From AP-15 sp963700185 (GTDB lineage Bacteria; Pseudomonadota; Alphaproteobacteria; ATCC43930; CGMCC-115725): a stretch of 64,000 nt of DNA. Every line of letters starts with the position of its first letter. The first letter of the stretch is position 1. Under the pieces are notes generated by a model. That model saw only the letters and a list, made by a program, of their open reading frames with translations, made no database searches and was not told the origin of the DNA. Positions 44,231 through 52,901 of the stretch are shown piece after piece. The position numbers and the translations under genes were made by a program. The stretch lies in the NCBI GenBank assembly GCA_963700185.1, contig CAVOWP010000007.1, forward strand, positions 124,001 through 188,000. Direction: 5' to 3'.

Positions 44231-44371
44231 GTGCAAATCAGCGCGCTCGAGCGAGATTTCGCCGGGATGAAGCTTGACTTCGTCGGAGTGCCAGCGCGGC
44301 TACACAACATCGGTCGGCGGCTCGATCGCGTGGAGCGCCGGCTCGAACTCGTCGACGAGCCTGCCTTCTGA
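44231..44371 (+). CDS. Possible short coiled-coil protein downstream of tRNA-His
   Basis: A 46-residue frame from a GTG at 44231 (or 34 residues from the ATG at 44267) ends GRRLDRVERRLELVDEPAF. The heptad-like R-L-D/E pattern resembles the remnant between tRNA-Val and tRNA-Asp. No clear ribosome site is present. It may be a genuine small protein or a decayed copy. Confidence 0.35.
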   Translation: MQISALERDFAGMKLDFVGVPARLHNIGRRLDRVERRLELVDEPAF

Positions 44372-44533
44372 GCTAATCGTGCCTCGGTAGAGCCGATATA
44401 CATGGAACGGGATCGGCCCGAACCGGACAGCCAGCGCACCCGGATCCGTCTAGTGTGATGTCTTGCAAATGGCGTTACATTCCTGGCTGAGAAAACGCGA
44501 GTATCAAGTCGCAGGGCTACGGGAGATCGTAAA

Positions 44534-44764
44534 GCCCTCCCCCTCGATGGGGGAGGGGAGGGTGGGGGTGACTGCGCCGCGCAAAAACCGCCGAAAAGAA
44601 CTACTTCCGATCCCAGGAAGCCGGCGCCTTGCGCTAAGGAGATGCTTCACCCTCGATGCCAGGCTCGTCAATGACCCGAGGGTCTGCGAGGCTTGAACGC
44701 CGCAAGCCGCGACGACCGAGCGGGCGTCACCCCCTCCCAACCCTCCCCCATCATGGGGGAGGGC
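44534..44764. mobile_element. 231-base MITE-like palindromic element
   Basis: Imperfect inverted ends of about 39 bases (44534-44572 and 44726-44764) each contain a perfect nine-pair hairpin: CCCTCCCCC TCGAT GGGGGAGGG on the left and CCCTCCCCC ATCAT GGGGGAGGG on the right. Both inner ends carry GTGAC in inverted orientation. The 153-base interior has no coding frame I can support. It fills the gap between tRNA-His and the small basic protein. Mobility is inferred from structure only. Confidence 0.6.
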
Positions 44765-44861
44765 CGCAGTTCGCAGCGTGGATCCCATTCCCCCGACCGC
44801 TCGGGACGACGAGAAAGTGGTCACGGCAATTAAGAGACAGGACACTAGATTGGAGTCGCAA

Positions 44862-44963
44862 ATGAGAAAGAGCGTCAAAGCGAGCGCGACGATCCGGGCG
44901 AACAAGCGCAAGGCCAAGTTGAAGGCGAAACATCGCCGACAGCGAGCGCGGGCGACCGCGTAA
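44862..44963 (+). CDS. 33-residue highly basic protein
   Basis: The frame reads MRKSVKASATIRANKRKAKL followed by KAKHRRQRARATA: 15 of 33 residues are Lys, Arg or His. GGAG lies 6-8 bases before the ATG. The composition suggests a nucleic-acid- or ribosome-binding peptide. I do not recognise a named family, and it is not the bTHX or bL36 pattern. Confidence 0.6.
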   Translation: MRKSVKASATIRANKRKAKLKAKHRRQRARATA

Positions 44964-45017
44964 TCCTAAAATCCCGGGGACCGTCACGCGGCCCCGACGT
45001 GCGATACTTCGGCGTCC

Positions 45018-45485
45018 CTACAGGCGTTGGGGGTCGATCGAGATCGAAGCTGGAAGGTCGCTGCCGACGAAAATCGGTCGCAGGACATGCGACTGAAAAC
45101 GCCACAGCCGATCGTTGCCGAGCACGCATTGGGCTTCGAAATCCGCAATCATGGCGGGCGGTCTGGCCCACTGAAAGGGTGGGCGCCCGTCGGCACGGTA
45201 GAGGCTCATTATCCCGGCCGACCATACACAACGCCCATCGTCCCGGAGTACCCGAAGATTGCCGACCAGGTGACGCGTGGTGGTGGTGCCGTGCTGTCGC
45301 CGCCGAGCATAGAAGGCACGGATCTTTTCTGCTCCCTCGAACCGGTTGTTGCCGACCGCGAAGAGCGCCTCGGGCAAATAAAACTCATGCGCCCGGCTAC
45401 CCCCGTTGTAATCCACGTCGGCCCAATAATTGGTCATCTGCTGGTTGAGCGCATACCACAGCGCCAGATCATCGGTGTCCGGCAT
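45018..45485 (-). CDS. NTF2/SnoaL-fold protein (aromatic-ring-hydroxylating dioxygenase beta-like)
   Basis: 155 residues from the ATG at 45485, with GGGAGGAAAC upstream. The cone-shaped NTF2 fold is suggested by YALNQQMTNYWADVDYNGG, the EGAEKIRAFYARRR helix and TTTTRHLVGNLRVLRDDG. Such proteins are isomerases, hydrolases or binding proteins of ring-containing compounds; the reaction cannot be assigned. A longer frame to 45755 is a non-coding extension. Confidence 0.7.
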   Translation of the reverse strand: MPDTDDLALWYALNQQMTNYWADVDYNGGSRAHEFYLPEALFAVGNNRFEGAEKIRAFYARRRQHGTTTTRHLVGNLRVLRDDGRCVWSAGIMSLYRADGRPPFQWARPPAMIADFEAQCVLGNDRLWRFQSHVLRPIFVGSDLPASISIDPQRL

Positions 45486-45779
45486 TGCCCTGTTTCCTCC
45501 CAGAGATGAGATGAGCTGACCTCTCCCGGATTTCTGGGACGGCGAGTGTCGCTCATAGTTTTCCCAGCCCTCTTTGCGCCGGTCCGCGCGCGGCGTCAAT
45601 CGGCGCAGCATCCCAAAAGCGGCTCGCACAAATGAACCGCGCGGATCCGGGAAGTGCGGCCGCCCCTTGGGCACAGGTCGGCACGAGACACAGCGCCACG
45701 CCGCCGCCAAACAAAATTCGGTATCTAAAGTCTGCGGCTGGTAGTCTTTCGACACCAGAAAACACCCTCGCCGACGCTC

Positions 45780-48181
45780 ATGTCGACCTCAGATGCGAAC
45801 AACTTCTTAGGCTCGCCCGTTTTGCGCTCTCCGGAACGGGGCGAGATCGCGTTGTCGGCGATCATCTGCACCTACAACCGGTACGACTTGTTACCGGAGG
45901 CGATCGAATTCGCTGGTAAAACAAGACGTTCCGGCCGGCTTGCTCGAGATTATCGTGGTGGACAACTCGCCGGATCAGGCTGGTGCCGCGCGCTTCGGAC
46001 AGCGCTATGCCGGCTTGCCCAATCTCACCTACCTTGTCGAACCGAAGCCGGGACTTTCCAATGCGCGCAACATAGGCACGGCGGCCGCACTTGGCCGTAT
46101 TGTCGCCTTCATCGATGACGACGCACGCGCTTGCCAATCCTGGGCCAACGAACTGCTGAATGCTCATGCCGCATTCGACGGTCGGGCGGGGATCGTGGGC
46201 GGCCCGATTGCGCCGCGCTGGACAGACGAGAAACCGGCGTGGCTGGGGAAGCGGTTGCTCGGCTATCTCTCGCTCGTCGATTTGGGCCACCAGCTGCGTG
46301 AGTTGTCCGCAGCAGAATGGCTTGCCGGGTGCAACATCTCGTTCGACAGGGCATGTCTAATTGCCGCAGGCGGTTTCTCCACTAGGCTCGGCCGCATGGG
46401 CTCGGGATCGACGCTCCTGTCGAACGAAGAGATGGAGGTGAGCGAGCGCGTGAGGGCGATGGGCAAGCTGGCGATATATGCACCCAAAGCCGTGGTCGAG
46501 CATGTGATCCCGCGGGAGCGGCTAACTCAGAGTTGGTTTTGTCGCCGCGCCGCATGGCAGGCCGTCTCGGACCTGCTGAGCGAACCGGAACTCGCGCCTG
46601 CACTCGCTGAAATAGCGTTGCGACGGCTCTCCCGCAGGAACGACGGAAGCCAGCTATTTGGCGCATTGCGCGGTGCCGCAGAGCTCAAGCGAGACATGGA
46701 CCTCGCCTATAGCCTAGTCATCGTCGCCCTCTGTGGTGGTGTCGAGCCGGAACAGTCGCGCGCCGGCGCTGGTTTGGCGCATACCAGCGTTGTCGATAGG
46801 ATTGGCCAGGTATTTCGCCGACGCACTGTTTCGCGCTCCGCCGACCGCGTCGTCCGGCCCGCTCTTTCCCCGATTGCACTGAGCGCGCAGGAACTGCATC
46901 ACCTCTATTCCAGAACATACCGCCCGCGAAAGGCCGGAGCCATCATAGTCGCACCTCCTTGGCCTAACACAGGAAGTTCAAATATCTTCTCCGCACAAGC
47001 TGCTGCACATAAAAAATTTGGCCACGAGAGTGTGGTTGTTCTTGGACCACTCTATCAATCTCCTAGAAACTACGAGGAAATCAATGAACTAAGAACCGAA
47101 ATGCATTATGATGGCATATCGAATGTTATTTATGGTGTGACTTACGATACAAAAAGGCCATACTTAAGCAAATCATTTCTCGACTGGATCTTAGCTGGGC
47201 GTGACGATTCTCTTGCGATCGATGCCAGATATGCGGCTCGTAGTAGGTGGCGAGCCGGTATTTTAGATTTTATCGATAGCCATCAGGTCGACGTTATCCA
47301 TGTGAATCACGCATTCGAGATGCTCCTCGCCATTCGCATTCGAGAGCTGGTATTTCGACGAACCGGCAGGACACCACGCTTAATATGCGATACGCATGAC
47401 GTACAAGCAAAAGCTTATGCGAAGAGAGGCTCGGAAAATCCCTTCAATGGGCGACAGGAGAGATTTTCTCAGCTAGTTGAATCAGAAATCTCACTATGTC
47501 GAAGCGCAGATATCTTAGTCCACTGCTCAAAATACGATAAGGAGTTTTTCGAGCATAAATTACCGCTTATTCGCCATGAATTGGTTGTGCCATGTCTCAA
47601 TCCTCAACAGGAGAAATCATTGAGCCAGATTAGAGGGCACAGTTACGAGCATCAATTTGATTTTCTTTACGTGGGAAACAATAACTTTGCTAACTTCATC
47701 GCCATGAAATGGCTGCTTACCGAAGTTTGGCCTCTCCTGAATGGGCCACCCCCGAGAACTCGCCATAATTGGGCGTATCAAAGAATTTATCCGTCACATG
47801 GATCGACCGTTATACGAAAAGCACAAGCATTATTTTGTAGGAAGCGTCCCCGATATCGGAATTTACTATTCTGCTTCAACCGCAGTTTTAGCGCCTTCGC
47901 TTGTGGGAACTGGATGTTCTATAAAATTCATTGAGGCTCTCTGTGCGGGGAAGACAGTTATCGCTACCGCGGACTCGCTTCGAGGCCTTCCTGATCACGT
48001 ACAAGAACGTTGTGCCGAGTTTGTTCAGGAAACTCCTCGACAATTCGCCGAGGCCATGATGATGACGCTCGCGCGCCGTCCTGGCAGCAACCATAAAACG
48101 GGATCAATTTACGACGACTACTTTCATAGTAAACACTACATGACCAAAATGAATGATCTGTTCACGGAGATGCTTCAATGA
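45780..48181 (+). pseudogene. GT2-GT4 fused glycosyltransferase, interrupted by two single-base frameshifts
   Basis: Frame 1 (45780-45908) begins the GT2 domain: LSAIICTYNRYDLLPEAIE. Dropping one T at 45909-45910 continues it as SLVKQDVPAGLLEIIVVDNS, then IVAFIDDDARACQSWANELL. From ~46935 the same frame reads a GT4 domain (GAIIVAPPWPNTGSSNIFSA, LICDTHDVQAKAYAKR). A C-run at 47749-47753 shifts it again. The end restores LAPSLVGTGCSIKFIEALCAG, the GT4 donor site. The first part is GC-rich; from ~46930 the DNA is clearly AT-richer, so the second domain has another origin. Acceptors unknown. Confidence 0.75.
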
Positions 48182-48493
48182 GGCGAGAATGACACCTGCG
48201 GTTGCGGGGCGGCCGATCGCTATGACGGAAGAGCGGCATACCGCGATGGGCGGCAATCTGGCGTTGTCGCCGCGTCTTCCTCTCCGATCACCAGTGTCGC
48301 GATAATCGCAGCGGAGAGATACTTGATCACTCGGGCATTGTCGGTCTAATCTTGGTCTATCTATCAAAGGTAGCGTTTGACCAGGTGACATTCTGCTAGG
48401 TCGATTGTGAATCTCGGCTGACGCGGGGCGAATCCGCTCAGCGAGACACGATGTCGAGCGCGATTACCTGGCTGGCGAAGGGAGGAACAAACA
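48182..48493. other. Intergenic region, no gene seen
   Basis: 312 bases between the glycosyltransferase and the MFS carrier. Nothing with coding character is present. GGGAGGAA near 48480-48487 is the carrier's ribosome site. Confidence 0.5.
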
Positions 48494-49889
48494 ATGGCGG
48501 GCTCGTTCCTGCATCGAGGCCGTACGATCGCCCCGCCGGGCTACAGCCGATGGCTGATCCCGCCGGCCGCACTGTGCGTTCATCTCTGTATCGGCCAAGT
48601 CTACGCGTTCAGCGTGTTCAACTTGCCGATGACGAAGCTGATCGGCATCACGCAGTCGGGGCCCGATGACTGGAAGCTGACCGAGCTCGGCTGGATCTTT
48701 AGCTTGTCGATCCTCTTTCTCGGCGGCTCTGCGGCGGTGTTGGGCCGCTGGGTCGAGGAAGGCGGGCCGCGTCGCGCGATGTTCACCGCCGCGCTGTGTT
48801 TTGCCGGTGGCTTTCTCGTCTCGGCGCTCGGCGTTTATCTCCACCAGCTGTGGATCATCTATCTGGGTTACGGCGTCATCGGCGGGACCGGCCTCGGCAT
48901 CGCCTACATCTCTCCGGTCTCGACACTGATCCGCTGGTTCCCCGATCGGCCCGGCATGGCAACCGGCATGGCGATCATGGGGTTCGGCGGTGGCGCCTTT
49001 ATCGCGGCGCCGCTATCGGTGTGGCTGATGAGCCGGTTCTCGAGCCCGACCCATGTCGGGGTTGCCGAAACCTTCATCGTGATGGGGCTCATTTACCTCT
49101 GCTTCATGATGGTCGGCGCCGCGATCGTGCGCGTGCCGCCACCCGGTTGGGCGCCCGCCAACTACACCGCCGCCGGCGCAGCCCAAACCCCTCGTGACGA
49201 CCCAGAATGTGTTCGTCTACGACGCGCTGAAGACGCCGCAGTTCTGGCTGATCTGGTGGATCCTGTGCCTCAACGTGACCGCCGGGATCGGTGTCTTGGG
49301 GCAGGCTTCGGCGATGAGCCAGGAGATGTTCCGCGGGCAGATTACCGCAGTCGCCGCGTCGGGGCTGGTCGGCCTCTTCAGCCTGTTCAACATGTTAGGC
49401 CGCTTTTTCTGGTCGTCGACCTCGGATTACATCGGGCGCAAGAACACTTATTTTGTGTTCTTTGCCCTCGGCATGGTCCTCTATGCCTTGGTGCCCTACG
49501 CCGGCGCAATCCACAGCGTAGCGCTCTTCGTGCTGTGCTATGCGGTGATTTTCAGCATGTATGGCGGCGGCTTTGCGACGGTGCCGGCTTATCTGCGCGA
49601 CATGTTCGGGACGCGCTATGTCGGCGCAATACACGGATTGTTGCTGACCGCGTGGTCGATGGCCGGAATCTTCGGACCGGTGTTGGTGAACTATATTCGC
49701 GAGTATAACGTAACCCACGGCGTCGCGCCGGCGCAGGCTTATAACGTGACGATGTATGTCATGGCGGGGTTGTTGATCATCGGCTTCATCTGCAATTTCT
49801 TCGTGAAATCGGTGCACGAGCGGTTTCATATGCGCGCCGTCGAGGCGGATGCCGAGGTCGAAGCGGCGCCGGTGTTCGGGAGTGAGTGA
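48494..49889 (+). pseudogene. MFS transporter, oxalate/formate antiporter (OFA) type, with one frameshift
   Basis: Two frames join at 49182-49184, where removing one C from CCC gives AAAKPLVTTQNVFVYDALKT. The product is about 464 residues with 12 membrane spans. N-terminal half: VHLCIGQVYAFSVFNLPMTK, GTGLGIAYISPVSTLIRWFP. C-terminal half: LGRFFWSSTSDYIGRKNTYF. The family exchanges small carboxylates such as oxalate/formate or lactate. A small-subunit gene overlaps the stop by one base. Neither half alone makes a complete carrier. Confidence 0.8.
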
Positions 49890-50020
49890 TGGAAAGCGCG
49901 CGGCAATCGCCGGGAACCGGCAACGGGGTCAGGCTCGTCCTCGCCTGGGGTTTTGTCGGCATTCCACTGGTTTGGGGCATCGTGCAAACTCTGGTCAACG
50001 CGATCAAGGCGTTCCAGTAG
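49889..50020 (+). CDS. MFS transporter small subunit
   Basis: 43 residues; the start overlaps the carrier stop (TGATG). One membrane span: VRLVLAWGFVGIPLVWGIVQ then TLVNAIKAF. Single-span peptides of this form are encoded directly after OFA-type carriers and are annotated as their small subunit. The tight overlap implies coupled translation, so the upstream frameshift would also affect it. Confidence 0.75.
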   Translation: MESARQSPGTGNGVRLVLAWGFVGIPLVWGIVQTLVNAIKAFQ

Positions 50021-50054
50021 AAATCATCCGTCGTGGCAGTGCCGACGACCTGCG

Positions 50055-50603
50055 TCACCACAAACCGAGCGTCTCGGCTAGGCCGAAGAGCGTGCCGCCG
50101 GCGAGGAACAAGACCAGCGGATGAACGACCGGCCGGCACAAAATCACGGCCGTTGCAACTGTGGCTGCGAGCCAGACGGCGGGTCCGCCGGGTGAAACCC
50201 GCAATACGGCAATCCCGCCGGCAAGGATCAGCCCGGCGGCGATCGGTGCCAAACCCCGCTCGACCGCCGAGTGCCAGACCGAGCCGCGCCAGCGGCCCCA
50301 CAGCCGGGCAGCGGCGTAGACGACCAGGGACGACGGCAGATAAACGGCGATCGTTGCGGTCAAGGCCCCCGCCAAACCCGCCACTTTCCAGCCGATCAAG
50401 GTCGAGAGCATGGTTCCCGGGCCGGGCGCGGCACGCGATATCGCAAAGAGATTGGCAAACTCGCGCTGCGTCGTCCAGGCGTGGACGCCCACGGACTGGT
50501 GTTCGATTTCGGCCAGGAGGGCCGCGCCGCCGCCGATTGACAGCAGCGACAAAGGGGCAAACACCAGCGTCAATGCCAGCAAAGCCCTGAAATCTTCAGG
50601 CAT
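50055..50603 (-). CDS. chrA: Chromate transporter, short-chain (second of a pair)
   Basis: 182 residues with about five membrane spans. CHR-family sequence: SLLSIGGGAALLAEIEHQSV, then ISRAAPGPGTMLSTLIGWKV. Short CHR proteins work as two-gene pairs rather than as one long ChrA. The ATG at 50603 overlaps the preceding partner by eight bases. Substrate could be chromate or another oxyanion. Confidence 0.85.
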   Translation of the reverse strand: MPEDFRALLALTLVFAPLSLLSIGGGAALLAEIEHQSVGVHAWTTQREFANLFAISRAAPGPGTMLSTLIGWKVAGLAGALTATIAVYLPSSLVVYAAARLWGRWRGSVWHSAVERGLAPIAAGLILAGGIAVLRVSPGGPAVWLAATVATAVILCRPVVHPLVLFLAGGTLFGLAETLGLW

Positions 50604-51168
50604 GACCACCTCGTCTGCAAAGGAGCGCCAGCCCGATGCTGACCGGAGCGAGGCAAAGGACAACCGGTATCATCGGCCAGCGCAGCACACCGACCGAGAG
50701 CACGGTCGCGGCGGTCACAGCGAGCGGCCCGGCGCTCGCCCTCCCAAACCGCACGAGTTTGAGGCCGGTGGCGAATGTCAAGCCAATCGCCGCTGCCGCA
50801 ACGCCGTCGAGTACGGCGTGAAGGGTCACGCTTTGGTCAACTCTCGCGTAGCCCGCCGCCAACGCCAGAATGATGGCCAGCGGACCCGACAACAGCCCGA
50901 GAACAGCCGTCACTGCCCCGGAGCCGCCGTGCAGACGTTGGCCGACTTGGACGGTGAGGTTGACCCCTCCGGAACCGGGCATGAGGCGCCCGAGCGCCGC
51001 GCCCGACAGGAACTCGGTATCGCTGATCCAGCGCCGACGCTCGACGATTTCGCGATAGAGCCAGCCTGCGGTGCCGCCCCCGAAGCTCACCACGCCGAGA
51101 CGAAAAAAAGCAGCAAATAGCGCCGGCAATCCTACCCGTCGGCGCGTTTCGATCGTCTTTCCAGTCAT
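50596..51168 (-). CDS. chrA: Chromate transporter, short-chain (first of a pair)
   Basis: 190 residues from the ATG at 51168. FRLGVVSFGGGTAGWLYREI and SGAALGRLMPGSGGVNLTVQ are the CHR motifs; in the second, GRLMPGSGG replaces the more usual xxPGP. About five membrane spans follow. Both members of the pair have intact starts, so this is a normal paired arrangement rather than a broken gene. Confidence 0.85.
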   Translation of the reverse strand: MTGKTIETRRRVGLPALFAAFFRLGVVSFGGGTAGWLYREIVERRRWISDTEFLSGAALGRLMPGSGGVNLTVQVGQRLHGGSGAVTAVLGLLSGPLAIILALAAGYARVDQSVTLHAVLDGVAAAAIGLTFATGLKLVRFGRASAGPLAVTAATVLSVGVLRWPMIPVVLCLAPVSIGLALLCRRGGHA

Positions 51169-51360
51169 TTTCCGCTCCAGAGGACTATTACCCGGCTCCG
51201 CCTGCTTGTCATGGGAGGAGAGAGGGTCCGTCGCTTGCAAAGTCGGCATAGATGATTCCAGCGACGGGCACGATAGCGCATTGCAGCATTCGCCGCGGCT
51301 CGGCATGGTAGCCCCATGACCGAGCGCAGACCGACAACCACTCGCAGTCCGGAAAACGCT

Positions 51361-51738
51361 ATGGAGAGCGCCCGCTACACGGTCACCGTGCACGGGCTCG
51401 TCTTGATGTGCAGCATCGGAATACGCGCGAGTGAGCGTCAGCGCAAACAGCGCGTTCGCGTTTCGGTCGACCTCACGGCTGCAGACCCGTTCCCCGGAGA
51501 GGATCGCCGGCGCATCATCAATTACGAGAAAATTGTCGCCGGCATCCGCGAAGTCGCAAACGCCGGACATATCAATTTGTGCGAAGGTTTCGCCGAGCGG
51601 GTCTCCGCCGCTTGCTTTGCCGATCCGCGCGTCGCGCAGGTTCGGGTGTGGGTCGAAAAGCTCGATGTCTTCCCGGATGCCGAAGGGGTCGGCGCCATCC
51701 TCGAGCGAGCGCGGCCGGCTTGCGCCCCACCCGGATGA
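51361..51738 (+). CDS. folB: Dihydroneopterin aldolase
   Basis: 125 residues from the ATG at 51361; an ATG at 51316 would add 15 residues outside the fold. It cleaves dihydroneopterin in folate synthesis. VHGLVLMCSIGIRASERQRK holds the N-terminal strand and conserved Glu, NYEKIVAGIREV follows, then LCEGFAERVS and VRVWVEKLDVFPDAEGVG with the catalytic Lys. It converges with folP, with only seven bases between the stops. Confidence 0.88.
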   Translation: MESARYTVTVHGLVLMCSIGIRASERQRKQRVRVSVDLTAADPFPGEDRRRIINYEKIVAGIREVANAGHINLCEGFAERVSAACFADPRVAQVRVWVEKLDVFPDAEGVGAILERARPACAPPG

Positions 51739-51745
51739 ATTCAGC

Positions 51746-52858
51746 TCAGCTCGCCGCGATGGCCCGCCACACGGCGAGCGCCTGGCGGGTCTCGGCGACA
51801 TCGTGGACCCGCAGGACTTGCACGCCCTGCTGAACCGCGGCTAGCGCGGCCGCGAGGGAACCGGGCAGGCGCGCGTTCGGCGGCTCGCCCCTGCTCAGCC
51901 GGGCGATCGTCGATTTGCGGGACACGCCAACCACGATGCCGCAGCCGAGGGTATGAAGCGTGGCAATCCCGGAAAGCAACTCAAGATTGTGAGATGCGCG
52001 TTTCCCGAAACCAATGCCCGGGTCGACGGCGATACGATCGCGTGGAATCCCGGCGGCAACGCAAGCCTCGATGCGTGCGCTCAGGAATTCCAGCACTTCG
52101 ATCAGCGGTGAATCGTAGACTGGGTCGCACTGCATCGTCCGCGGTTCACCACGCATGTGCATCAGCACGACCGATGCCCCGCACCGGGCAATCAGGGCGG
52201 CGCTCTCCGCATCGTGCGTCAGCGCCGACACATCGTTGACGATCCGCGCTCCGGCGTCCAGTGCAGCCTCCATAACTGCTTTGTGCCGGGTATCGATCGA
52301 TACGACGGCGCCGGACCGTACCAGGGCGCGCACGACCGGCTCGATGCGCTGAAGCTCCTCTCCCGGACGGAGTTCATCAGCCCCGGGGCGCGTCGATTCG
52401 CCCCCAACATCGATAATATCGGCTCCAGCCATCAACAGTGTGCGGCCATGGGCGGCCGCGCGCTCCGTGTCGAACCATTGCCCGCCGTCGGAAAAGCTGT
52501 CGGGCGTCACGTTGAGGACGCCCATGACGATGGGGCGATCGAGATCGAACCCCGCCCACGGCGGTCGCGGGGCCGACAGGAGCGCGAGCTGCTCTCGCAC
52601 CCGCTGCGCGAAGCGCGCGCCGACCCCGGCAATCCATACCTCGAACTCGGCAATCGACGACGTCACCGAGATGGGGCGCCGCTCGGGCCCGAGACCTAGG
52701 GCCGCTATCAAAGTAAACGCCAAGCTGGGACCGGTCAGCGCCCGGCCGTGGCCGGAGGCAATCGCCTCCGCAGCCGCGCAGCCGCTGATTAGGCCCAGAG
52801 GACGCAGCCACAAATGATCGGCGCTGACGCCGTCCAGCTCCGTCCAGCCGGCCTTCAT
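51746..52858 (-). CDS. folP: Dihydropteroate synthase, with N-terminal extension
   Basis: 370 residues, about 100 more than usual. The TIM barrel starts near 110: MGVLNVTPDSFSDGG, DIIDVGGESTRPGA, VSIDTRHKAVMEAALDAGA, RIVNDVSAL, VVLMHMRGEPRTMQ, DPGIGFGKRASHNLELL and GVSRKS are all intact. It joins pterin pyrophosphate to p-aminobenzoate. The N-terminal 105 residues (DHLWLRPLGLISGCAAAEAI...) form a separate segment of unknown role, also seen in some alphaproteobacterial FolP. Confidence 0.94.
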   Translation of the reverse strand: MKAGWTELDGVSADHLWLRPLGLISGCAAAEAIASGHGRALTGPSLAFTLIAALGLGPERRPISVTSSIAEFEVWIAGVGARFAQRVREQLALLSAPRPPWAGFDLDRPIVMGVLNVTPDSFSDGGQWFDTERAAAHGRTLLMAGADIIDVGGESTRPGADELRPGEELQRIEPVVRALVRSGAVVSIDTRHKAVMEAALDAGARIVNDVSALTHDAESAALIARCGASVVLMHMRGEPRTMQCDPVYDSPLIEVLEFLSARIEACVAAGIPRDRIAVDPGIGFGKRASHNLELLSGIATLHTLGCGIVVGVSRKSTIARLSRGEPPNARLPGSLAAALAAVQQGVQVLRVHDVAETRQALAVWRAIAAS

Positions 52859-52901
52859 TACCCGGCGAGCGGTATGGCGGCGAGCAACGCGATCAGGCTC
52901 A

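Noticed and set aside
50055..51168. Frameshifted single chrA gene
   Set aside because: Each half has its own start and complete CHR motifs with an eight-base overlap, the normal arrangement for short-chain CHR pairs.
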